From positions 1-49,515 of the forward strand of contig JAJKJM010000038.1 in assembly GCA_021153985.1 (NCBI GenBank): a stretch of 49,515 nucleotides of DNA. The letters are read 5' to 3'. The notes under the pieces were generated by a model. That model was not told where the DNA came from. It did not search any database and was given only the letters and a program-made list of their open reading frames with translations. The stretch is from Polaromonas sp. (GTDB lineage: Bacteria; Pseudomonadota; Gammaproteobacteria; Burkholderiales; Burkholderiaceae_C). Both the position numbers and the translations under genes were made by a program. Below are positions 43,398-49,515 of the stretch, one piece after another. How positions within the stretch are numbered: position 1 is the first letter of the stretch; each line of letters opens with the position of its first letter.

Positions 43398-44306
43398 TTA
43401 CTTGTCCGTGTCCAGAAAGTAAGGCGCGCCCTGCAGCGCTGTCAGCGGCAGATAAAAAGTTTTCACCGGCATCAGCGGCGGCTGCTTCACGGACGTCGCG
43501 CGCCCGGCCGCTATCTCTGCGGCTTCTTCTTCGCTGGGGCGTTTGGCCTCAGCCAGCGCGGGCCGTATGCAGGCCGAGCGTATCCTTTCCAGGGCTTTTT
43601 CCGGCAGCTCCTTGCGCTCGCCAAAACGGCTGCCGCCTACCTGCAGCACATCGTCTTTCAGCGCGGCAAACAGGTTCAGCGGCGGGTTGCCAAACGCCGG
43701 GTTGTAGCCCACCCGCAGCATGTTCGCATCGCCGCGCCGGTACTGCACCACGCGCAACTGTTTGGGCTGGCCGTTGGCGTCCACTTCCGCGTCGGCGATA
43801 TAAAAGTAGCGCACTTGCGCCACCGGCACAGGCGGCAGCTTGTAGCTTGACGACCAGCCGTTGTGGCCGTCCTTGAAGAGCCGGCGCAGGCTGGTGGGCA
43901 AGGCCTCGTCGGCGCCCGTGGCAAACGCGACCGACGCCGCGCGAGAGAGCGAATGGCCATGAAAGTCAAACTCCACGCTCCCCTTCTGCTCAAGCAGCGT
44001 CTTGCCAAAGACGGGAAAGACGGAGCCGTTTTGCCGCACCTCCTGCAGGCGCACACCGTTGCCTTCGGCCTTCCAGCGCCCGCCGGCCAGCATGTCGAGC
44101 GAGCCGCCCATAAAGCTGAAGCAAAAGGTGTTGTCGTCCAGCAGCATCAGCTGCGAGCGTGTGTCGACCGAACCCTGGGTGTAGCCGCCCACATAAGGCT
44201 GTTCGTCCGGTGTGACGGCCTGCGCGGTGGCCAGCGGCAGCAAGGTAAGGGCGAGGATGGCGAGCTTGGCGCGTGGAAAGCCGGTTGGCTGGGCGATAGG
44301 TCGCAT
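43398..44306 (-). CDS. Exported hypothetical protein
   Basis: A 302-residue protein with signal peptide (residues ~12-30, AKLAILALTLLPLATAQA) and a mature domain I do not recognise. Notable parts: YVGGYTQGSVDTRSQLMLLDD followed by FCFSFMGGSLDMLAGGRW, which has the look of a beta-rich lipocalin-like barrel, then KPQLRVVQYRRGD-type strands and a Cys in RSACIRPALAEAK. The protein is longer than most single-domain envelope proteins. Stands alone, divergent from the MerR gene. Confidence 0.7.
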   Translation of the reverse strand: MRPIAQPTGFPRAKLAILALTLLPLATAQAVTPDEQPYVGGYTQGSVDTRSQLMLLDDNTFCFSFMGGSLDMLAGGRWKAEGNGVRLQEVRQNGSVFPVFGKTLLEQKGSVEFDFHGHSLSRAASVAFATGADEALPTSLRRLFKDGHNGWSSSYKLPPVPVAQVRYFYIADAEVDANGQPKQLRVVQYRRGDANMLRVGYNPAFGNPPLNLFAALKDDVLQVGGSRFGERKELPEKALERIRSACIRPALAEAKRPSEEEAAEIAAGRATSVKQPPLMPVKTFYLPLTALQGAPYFLDTDK

Positions 44307-44464
44307 GGGCAGTCCTGTGATGACGAAGGCCCTGACTGTATGGCAAGCCGCGCCTGAAGCTGCCCGGCGGGCCGCAATGCGCCCGGCTCAATGCAAGCAA
44401 ATGTCAGCGAAAGTGGGGGGCAAGGCAGCGCAACAACGCTAGTGGGTTTTTTTGAGCGGGGCCC

Positions 44465-44495
44465 TTGACTTAGAGTGCGCTCGAAGTTTTACAGT
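44465..44495 (+). promoter_or_regulatory. MerR-type promoter, 19-bp spacer, leaderless start
   Basis: TTGACT (44465-44470) and TACAGT (44490-44495) are 19 bases apart, and the spacer carries the dyad CTTAGAG-TGCG-CTCGAAG with one mismatch. The expected transcription start falls at about 44502, which is the A of the MerR gene's ATG, so the mRNA would have no leader. Confidence 0.75.
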
Positions 44496-44501
44496 CACCC
44501 C

Positions 44502-44918
44502 ATGACTCAAGCAACCGCCTCTCCAACCAGGTCTCCAACAGTCTCCCTAAGCATTGCCGAAGCCGCAGAAGCCTCAGGGCTGAGCGCCTACACCCTGCGC
44601 TACTACGAGCAGATCGGCCTCATCGCCCCCATAGACAGGCGCAGCGGCGCGCGCCGCTACAGCGACGCCGACATGCGCTGGCTCGACTTCCTGGTGCGCC
44701 TGCGCGCCACGGGTATGTCGATGCAGGCCATGCAGCGCTATGCCCAGCTGCTGCGCAAAGGCAATGCCGACAGCAGCCTGGCCGAACGGCAAACCATGCT
44801 CGAAGAACACGCCGCGCAGCTGGAGGCCGACATACGCAAGCAGCGCGAGACCCTGCAGTTCATCCGCAAGAAGATCCGCGGGTACGAAGAGATGCGCGCC
44901 GTGCCTAAACGCGCCTGA
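44502..44918 (+). CDS. MerR-family regulator (AdhR/NmlR-like)
   Basis: A 138-residue MerR protein: [20 protein letters not shown] is the HTH (residues ~17-36), [20 protein letters not shown] the wing, then a long dimerisation helix ([20 protein letters not shown]). No metal-binding cysteines, so it belongs with aldehyde/quinone- or NO-responsive members rather than metal sensors. The ATG at 44502 is chosen because the earlier ATG at 44475 lies inside the promoter spacer. It is followed after 61 bases by an aldo/keto reductase gene, its likely target. Confidence 0.92.
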   Translation: MTQATASPTRSPTVSLSIAEAAEASGLSAYTLRYYEQIGLIAPIDRRSGARRYSDADMRWLDFLVRLRATGMSMQAMQRYAQLLRKGNADSSLAERQTMLEEHAAQLEADIRKQRETLQFIRKKIRGYEEMRAVPKRA

Positions 44919-44979
44919 ACCCAAACCCCATTTCCTCTTTCACCCCTTCACCAACCCACTAACTTTCAGAGTACACACC

Positions 44980-45978
44980 ATGATCAAAACCCGCACCCTC
45001 GGCCGCAACGGCCCCGCCATCTCCGCCATCGGCCTCGGCTGCATGGGCATGAGCGAGTTCTATAGCAACCGCGACGACACCGAATCCATCGCCACCATTC
45101 ACCACGCGCTGGACCAGGGCCTGAACTTTCTCGATACCTCCGACATCTACGGCCCCCACACCAACGAGCTGCTCATCGGCAAAGCCATCGCCGGGCGCCG
45201 CAAAGACGTGTTCATCGCCACCAAATTCGGCATCACCCGCGACCCGGCCAACGACGCGGTACGCGGCTTTAACGGCCGGCCCGAGTACGTCAAAGCCAGC
45301 TGCGATGCCAGCCTCAAGCGTTTGGGCATAGAGCAGATTGACCTCTACTACCAGCACCGCGTCGACAAGACCGTGCCCATTGAAGACACCGTGGGCGCCA
45401 TGGACGAGCTGGTGAAGGCCGGCAAAGTGCGCTACCTGGGCTTGTCTGAAGCCTCTGCCGCCACACTCACCCGCGCCTGCAAGGTGCACCCCATTGCCGC
45501 ACTGCAAAGCGAATACTCACTGTGGACACGCGACCCCGAAGCCACCGGCACCCTGGCCGCCTGCCGCGAAAACGGCGTCAGCTTTGTCGCTTATTCACCG
45601 CTGGGCCGCGGCTTTCTCACCGGCGCCTTCGGCAAACCCGAAGACCTGCCTGCCGACGACTACCGCCGCAAGTTCTCACCCCGCTTTGCCGATGAGAACT
45701 TCAAACGCAACCTGGCGCTGGTCGATGCCGTCAAGCAACTGGCCACAACCAAAGGCGTGACGGCCTCACAAATCGCACTGGCCTGGGTGCTGGCGCAGGG
45801 CGAAGACATCATCCCCATCCCCGGCACCAAACGCCGCACGTATCTTGACCAGAACATCGGCGCGCTGGATGTGCTGCTGAGCCCGGCCGATCTGGCAGAG
45901 CTGGACAAGGCCTTCCCGCCAGACGCCGCGGCCGGCCTGCGGTATCCCGAGGCGTTTCTCGGTTCGGTCAATGCCTGA
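44980..45978 (+). CDS. Aldo/keto reductase
   Basis: A 332-residue NADPH-dependent reductase with the complete tetrad: Asp52 and Tyr57 in LDTSDIYG, Lys82 in ATKFG, His126 in YYQHRVD. The C-terminal [20 protein letters not shown] binds the cofactor. The frame is open further upstream, overlapping the MerR gene, but the ATG at 44980 gives the conserved [18 protein letters not shown] start. It is in one unit with the MerR regulator, an arrangement typical of aldehyde or quinone detoxification. Related to YajO/AKR11-13 type enzymes. Confidence 0.93.
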   Translation: MIKTRTLGRNGPAISAIGLGCMGMSEFYSNRDDTESIATIHHALDQGLNFLDTSDIYGPHTNELLIGKAIAGRRKDVFIATKFGITRDPANDAVRGFNGRPEYVKASCDASLKRLGIEQIDLYYQHRVDKTVPIEDTVGAMDELVKAGKVRYLGLSEASAATLTRACKVHPIAALQSEYSLWTRDPEATGTLAACRENGVSFVAYSPLGRGFLTGAFGKPEDLPADDYRRKFSPRFADENFKRNLALVDAVKQLATTKGVTASQIALAWVLAQGEDIIPIPGTKRRTYLDQNIGALDVLLSPADLAELDKAFPPDAAAGLRYPEAFLGSVNA

Positions 45979-46013
45979 ATCCGTCCCGCCATGGCGTCTG
46001 GCCGGGCGGTTTA

Positions 46014-46060
46014 CCTCCCTCTCCCTTTCCCTCTGGGAGAGGGTTGGGGTGAGGGCTAGC
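46014..46060. repeat. Half copy of the long-hairpin repeat beside the DUF1439 fragment
   Basis: CTCCCTCTCCCTTTCCCTCTGGGAGAG-type left end followed by GGTTGGGGTGAGGGCTAGCG. Same order and spacing as at 41294-41340, which shows that this stretch and the DUF1439 end behind it share an origin. Confidence 0.85.
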
Positions 46061-46079
46061 GGCTAACAGGCTCGCAGGC

Positions 46080-46110
46080 TCAACGCATCGGATTGTTCAC
46101 AAACCCGATC
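46080..46110 (-). pseudogene. Last ten codons of a lost DUF1439 gene
   Basis: Read on the minus strand this gives IGFVNNPMR and a TGA stop, against IAFVNKPMS and TGA at the intact DUF1439 gene (41345). The DNA agrees at 27 of 31 bases, the reading frame and stop are kept, and the half repeat next to it is shared. Similarity stops sharply at 46110, where a different repeat element begins. Observed directly; the conclusion of a truncated paralogue is inference. Confidence 0.75.
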
Positions 46111-46121
46111 GAAATGAACAT

Positions 46122-46176
46122 AAAAAGTGCCGCTAGCCAAGTCGGGACATGGACTGGTGGCTATGAAATTGGTAGC
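46122..46176 (-). repeat. 3'-end repeat element, copy G (degenerate)
   Basis: AAAAAGTGCCGCTAGCC, then GCTAT (46160-46164) and GTAGC (46172-46176), with one mismatch in the arm. It lies between the DUF1439 fragment and the MBL gene, 67 bases beyond the MBL stop codon on the minus strand. Confidence 0.65.
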
Positions 46177-46243
46177 AGACGGCAGCCAGCCAACGTTCTG
46201 CCAGGTCCGTGAAAACAGCCCTTGGCCAGCAGGCACCAGTTCA

Positions 46244-47110
46244 TCAAAGGGGAGTGAACCGATACCCGCCGGCTTGCCTTGTGACGTAGCCGATGCCTGG
46301 GAACTCCAGGTGGGCGCCGGCGATGAAGTGGCTGGGCTTGTCGCAACGCTGCAAGAGGCGCAACCTGGATGCGCGCGCCTTGTCCTGGTCAGCATCAAAC
46401 TCCCAGGCCAACTCAGGCCGATCGAACTGCGCCGCAGGCACGTGCACGGTATCTCCCCAGATCAGCAAAGTGCTGCCGCCGCTTTTCACCTCGTAGGCTG
46501 TGTGCCCGAGCTCGTGGCCCAACGCGCTCACCGCCATCACCGACTGTCCAATCCTGAATCCATCGCCGATGGCGGCGCGCAGGTTCCGGAACCGCGCAAG
46601 CCGGTCGATGTTGTCGAAAAGGGGTATCGCCTGCGAGGGGATGAACAGCCGCTTGAGCCCGGGGAACGCGTTCGAGCCGTCAGCGGCCACCAGACCGTTC
46701 ACGTGATCCTCGTGTGTATGGGTAATCGCCACGGTGTCCACCAGGCTCGGGTCAACGCCTGCCTCTCGCAGGGACTGCGGCAACCTGCCCAGCGTCGGCG
46801 CCCAGGAGTCCGCCGCACCGGTGTCGATCAGGATGTGGTTGTCGCCGTCGATGATGAGGAAGGCATTCACAGACAGCCGAAGCTTTCCGTCCACCAGCGG
46901 AATCGATGGTGGAAGATCTCCCTGGAATGGTTGCCCGTCAGGCTTGCGAAGACGCGTGGTGGGCATGTCCACGTAGCCGTCCCGCAGAGCGATGACCGTC
47001 GTCTTCCCCAGCGTGAACTTGCAGAAATTCTCTCCCGCTCCAATGGCGTCCTGACAAATTGTCGAAGTGCCATGGATTGAGGCGTCTTTGGCATCGGTGG
47101 CCTTGCGCAT
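46244..47110 (-). CDS. Metallo-beta-lactamase-fold hydrolase
   Basis: A 288-residue MBL protein with a complete metal site: HTHEDH at 131-136, His in the GHELGHTAY loop (~200), Asp220 in WGDTVH and the last His in GAHLEFPG. The order matches quorum-quenching lactonase and sulfatase-type MBL proteins without an obvious signal peptide (the N-terminus is polar). It follows the NTF2-like gene by 23 bases on the same strand; both face the LysR gene. Sequence composition is somewhat less GC-biased than the neighbours. Likely a small-molecule hydrolase; substrate unknown. Confidence 0.9.
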   Translation of the reverse strand: MRKATDAKDASIHGTSTICQDAIGAGENFCKFTLGKTTVIALRDGYVDMPTTRLRKPDGQPFQGDLPPSIPLVDGKLRLSVNAFLIIDGDNHILIDTGAADSWAPTLGRLPQSLREAGVDPSLVDTVAITHTHEDHVNGLVAADGSNAFPGLKRLFIPSQAIPLFDNIDRLARFRNLRAAIGDGFRIGQSVMAVSALGHELGHTAYEVKSGGSTLLIWGDTVHVPAAQFDRPELAWEFDADQDKARASRLRLLQRCDKPSHFIAGAHLEFPGIGYVTRQAGGYRFTPL

Positions 47111-47133
47111 CTGCAGCTCTGCAGTCCTGCCGT

Positions 47134-47508
47134 TCAGTCGAACGTGCGCGCTATGAAAGACGCCTTGGTGGTTATCAGCCAGCGGCTCTCCACCTTTTGC
47201 ATGACGAAGTGATCATTGAACAGCTTGTTTCCAATCCGCACCCTCACCGTTGCCGTTGAAAGGCTGTCCGAGATGTTCTCCATAGACAGGATCGCCTCAT
47301 CTCTGGGCGCGCCAGTGGATTGAGGACTCGGCCTCCCGTTGATGAGCGCCGCATAGTCCGGCGACGACAAGGTGGCCAGTTGGCCTTCTTGCAGCCACTG
47401 GACAAGACAGCTCGGGTGAAAGACCTTGTTGAAGTCGCGGCTCTTTGGCTCATAAGCCAAATTGAAATAGTCCTCAATCAAAGCGGCTACGGCGTGGGTT
47501 TGGGTCAT
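47134..47508 (-). CDS. NTF2-like protein (Lumazine_bd_2 type)
   Basis: A 124-residue NTF2-fold protein of the putative lumazine-binding group: VAALIEDYFNLAYEPKSRDF, FHPSCLVQW, GRPSPQSTGAPRDEAILSME and TVRVRIGNKLFNDHFVMQ are the family hallmarks. No cofactor binding has been proven for this group. GAGGAA ten bases before the ATG supports the start. First gene of a two-gene unit with the MBL protein, divergent from the LysR gene. Confidence 0.9.
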   Translation of the reverse strand: MTQTHAVAALIEDYFNLAYEPKSRDFNKVFHPSCLVQWLQEGQLATLSSPDYAALINGRPSPQSTGAPRDEAILSMENISDSLSTATVRVRIGNKLFNDHFVMQKVESRWLITTKASFIARTFD

Positions 47509-47610
47509 TGCTGGGTTTCCTCAATAGTTGAAGGCCCGTATAGTGAACGACTCCCTTGCCCACGGCTACTGCGAACCGGTTATCGCTGCCATTACAGGAA
47601 CACATAGATC

Positions 47611-48591
47611 ATGGAAGACCTCGATGGAGGACTTGTCAGCGGCTTGCTTGCCCTTGCCGCAGTGGCCGAATCCAAAAGCTTTGGCCGCGCCGCATCCCGC
47701 CTGGGCAAGACCCAGCCCGCGGTGAGCCGCGCTGTGCAACGGCTGGAAGACCGCCTGCGCGCGAAGCTGTTGCATCGCACCAGCCGGCATGTTGAAGTGA
47801 CCGACGCCGGGCATGCGCTCTTATCAAAAGTGCTGCCCTTGCTCCAGGGGATTGAAGAGGCGGCTGACGGCGCCTCTGGCGAGACCTCCGTCGTCAACGG
47901 AACACTCCGTGTGGCATGCGATGCTGCATTCGCCCGCCTTGTGTTGGCACCCGAGCTGGCCCGGTTCCTCAAAGACCATCCTGCTCTGCAACTGAAGCTT
48001 GAGACCAGGAACGACCTCTCAGACCTGGTGAGCGACGGCTTTGATCTCGCGATACGGTTTGGCCCGCCATCCGTTTCAACCCTGGTCTGTCGCAGGCTAT
48101 ACAGTCCGCGCGTCCTGACGGTCGCCGCGCCGTCCTACCTGGCGCAACGCGGCCGGCCGAAGTCGCCCAAGGATCTGGTCGATGATGGCCATGAATGCAT
48201 CCAGGCCATCGACCCGGCTACCGGCAGGCCCTTCGACTGGGAGTTCTGGCGTGGCGATGAGAAGGTCAAGGTGGCCGTCAGCGGCAACCTGACAGTCACG
48301 GATGCCGGAACCAAAATTGGGGCCTGCCTCGCAGGCTACGGGATCGCCCAGGTGATCGACCTCGGAATCGACACGCACCTGCGTGCGGGCACGCTAGAGC
48401 CGGTTCTGACGGACTGGCCTGACGAGTCCTTCCCGCTGTATGTCTACTACCCCAGCCGGAGCCACGTTCCGGCCAAAGTAAGAACGTTCATCGACTTTGT
48501 GGCCGGCATGATGCCTGGGCCGCAATCGGAGGGCCGGCGCTTGCCGGTGGCCGCCAACCGGTCTCTAGAAATCAAGCAAGCTGCGATGTGA
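47611..48591 (+). CDS. LysR-family transcriptional regulator
   Basis: A 326-residue LysR protein with HTH at residues 12-70 (AVAESKSFGRAASRLGK, QPAVSRAVQRLEDRLRAKL, HRTSRHVEVTDAGH) and effector domain (GTLRVACDAAFARLVLAPEL, DLVSDGFDLAIRFGPPS, YYPSRSHVPAKVRTFIDFV). It is divergent from the NTF2-like/MBL pair 102 bases away and probably its regulator. The ribosome site AGGA is a little far from the ATG. Confidence 0.92.
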   Translation: MEDLDGGLVSGLLALAAVAESKSFGRAASRLGKTQPAVSRAVQRLEDRLRAKLLHRTSRHVEVTDAGHALLSKVLPLLQGIEEAADGASGETSVVNGTLRVACDAAFARLVLAPELARFLKDHPALQLKLETRNDLSDLVSDGFDLAIRFGPPSVSTLVCRRLYSPRVLTVAAPSYLAQRGRPKSPKDLVDDGHECIQAIDPATGRPFDWEFWRGDEKVKVAVSGNLTVTDAGTKIGACLAGYGIAQVIDLGIDTHLRAGTLEPVLTDWPDESFPLYVYYPSRSHVPAKVRTFIDFVAGMMPGPQSEGRRLPVAANRSLEIKQAAM

Positions 48592-48598
48592 CGCTTGC

Positions 48599-48958
48599 TT
48601 AGAGGAGGCCAAGGCAAGCGCGATAGGTGTCGATGGATACCCGGTCTTGAAACAGTACCAAGGCTAAAGCGCCGCAGAGAAAAAGCGCGATCAACAACCG
48701 GCTTCTGAAAACCATGGAATTGAGCTTCGCATCCTGGAGTTTTTTATGCTCACCACGTTGCAGATACAGATGCATGGCAGCGCTCTGCATGTCACCATCC
48801 GCAAACATGACCTTGCGCCGGCCGAGGTCAGCCCACACCTCGGGATGCCTTTGCTCGAAATAGGATGTCAGCTTTCCGTCGTAGAGCGCTAACGCGATAA
48901 AAGCGAACACGATGCCGGCGATCGACAAGACATGCAACAGAACCAGAGGGCTGCACAT
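48599..48958 (-). CDS. Small membrane protein, hypothetical
   Basis: A 119-residue protein with two membrane helices, at residues ~5-25 (VLLHVLSIAGIVFAFIALAL) and ~88-105 (LLIALFLCGALALVLF), and a charged cytosolic or periplasmic part between them. Its ATG overlaps the TGA of the DTW gene by one base, so it is translated together with it. Not recognised as a named family; conserved linkage to a tRNA-modification gene would be worth noting. Confidence 0.65.
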   Translation of the reverse strand: MCSPLVLLHVLSIAGIVFAFIALALYDGKLTSYFEQRHPEVWADLGRRKVMFADGDMQSAAMHLYLQRGEHKKLQDAKLNSMVFRSRLLIALFLCGALALVLFQDRVSIDTYRACLGLL

Positions 48959-49515
48959 CAGGACACACCTGCAGAAGACAGTCGAGTTGCCCCTGATTGC
49001 AGCTGGCGCAAACGCTGGTGCGCAGCGTCTTCCAAATCCAAAGGCTGCTGCTGCTTGGCTTTTAAATAGTGGTTGGTAAACACATCCAGATAAGCCTCCA
49101 GCGTCTGCGCCGCATGCGTTTCACCCGCCAGTTCCATGCACAGGGCGGCTACCTCTGAAGTGCAAAAGTGCGCATCCCGCTGCGAGCGCCGCAGCTTGTA
49201 GCGAGACAGCTGCTCGCTCTGCAAACTCAGCACCGGCAAGTGGTTCAGGTAAGGGCTCTTGCGAAACATCTTCCGCGCCTCAGGCCAGGTCGCATCAAGC
49301 AACACAAACAGCGGGCGTTTGTTTGACGTTGTTGTGTCTGGTGCGTCGACGGATGCCACATCCGTCACCACCCGCTCAGCCGCCACAAACTCGCCGGGGA
49401 ACACCAGATAAGGCTGCCACTGCGGGTCAGCCAGCAGCGCCAGCAAAGCCGGGTCCACCTCCGTACGCGCCCACTCAAACGCAAACGTATCCGCCACCAC
49501 ATCCGCAATCAACCA
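48958..49515 (-). CDS. tapT: DTW-domain tRNA aminocarboxypropyltransferase, C-terminal part
   Basis: C-terminal 185 residues of a DTW protein, cut by the window end; the frame is open to base 49515, so no start is visible. The family motif is LLDATWPEARKM, with the conserved YLNHLPVLSLQ and FCTSEVAALCMEL following. DTW enzymes (TapT/YfiP, TuaA) transfer the 3-amino-3-carboxypropyl group of SAM to uridine in tRNA, for example acp3U47. The downstream membrane protein is translationally coupled. Which tRNA position is modified cannot be told from this fragment. Confidence 0.9.
   Translation of the reverse strand, partial: WLIADVVADTFAFEWARTEVDPALLALLADPQWQPYLVFPGEFVAAERVVTDVASVDAPDTTTSNKRPLFVLLDATWPEARKMFRKSPYLNHLPVLSLQSEQLSRYKLRRSQRDAHFCTSEVAALCMELAGETHAAQTLEAYLDVFTNHYLKAKQQQPLDLEDAAHQRLRQLQSGATRLSSAGVS

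Noticed and set aside
44475..44501. Upstream ATG at 44475 as the MerR start
   Set aside because: It lies inside the promoter spacer between -35 and -10, so the codons could not be transcribed from that promoter.
46127..47080. Plus-strand open frame of 317 codons opposite the MBL gene
   Set aside because: The minus-strand MBL protein has the full metal-binding site; the plus-strand product looks random.

Overview
The window is a GC-rich, densely coding bacterial chromosome segment with no rRNA, tRNA or phage genes. The transketolase-GAPDH start, the long GC-rich genes and above all the intergenic GCTAT/ATAGC repeat family point to the Burkholderiales, most likely Comamonadaceae (a Polaromonas, Rhodoferax or Variovorax relative). 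This placement is inference from sequence style, not a search.

Layout. 1-2.7 kb: the end of tkt and then gap, closed by a strong terminator. 2.7-5.6 kb: an exported papain-like (C70/AvrRpt2-type) cysteine protease, a divergent HipA-like kinase with its own DNA-binding domain (YjjJ/HipH type) and an NTF2-fold protein. 5.7-8.8 kb: a pirin and a YadG/YadH-type ABC exporter. 8.9-12.1 kb: a five-gene operon of small VOC, NTF2, YCII and GST proteins divergent from a TetR regulator, with twin operator palindromes between them. 12.2-18.2 kb: LysR/MFS pair, an unusual MerR-ATPase fusion behind its own MerR-type promoter, SDR/LysR pair and an exported DUF4142 protein. 18.6-21 kb: a membrane PQQ glucose-dehydrogenase-type enzyme. 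21.2-31.6 kb: four more SDRs, an AhpD-like protein, an exported serine protease, an aldo/keto reductase, and LysR and AraC regulators. 31.7-36.3 kb: a Fic AMP-transferase with a wHTH tail, a GlxA-type regulator divergent from a SLAC1/TDT transporter, and a DAO-family oxidoreductase. 36.5-38.3 kb: an AT-richer patch of unknown genes, then an Ala/Lys-only secreted protein. 38.5-46 kb: NmrA-like reductase, AraC, B3/4-domain protein, DUF1439 lipoprotein-like protein, universal stress protein, and a MerR/aldo-keto reductase pair. 46-48.6 kb: a LysR regulator divergent from an NTF2/metallo-beta-lactamase pair that sits next to the scar of a lost DUF1439 gene. 48.6-49.5 kb: a small membrane protein coupled to a DTW-domain tRNA modification enzyme cut by the window edge.

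How it works together. The middle of the window is an accessory redox and detoxification region. Most enzymes (five SDRs, one NmrA-like, two aldo/keto reductases, a GST, an AhpD-like protein and VOC proteins) sit beside a regulator, often transcribed divergently, which suggests many small substrate-triggered modules rather than one pathway.

The strongest non-gene signals are two dispersed repeat families. One is a ~55-bp element found seven times, always in the sense orientation shortly after the stop codon of a minus-strand gene, and looks like a mobile or selected 3'-end element. The other is a ~115-bp long-hairpin element with whole and half copies. No single multi-gene system that I can call new is visible; the best candidates for novelty are the repeat family, the MerR-ATPase fusion and the DUF1439 scar.
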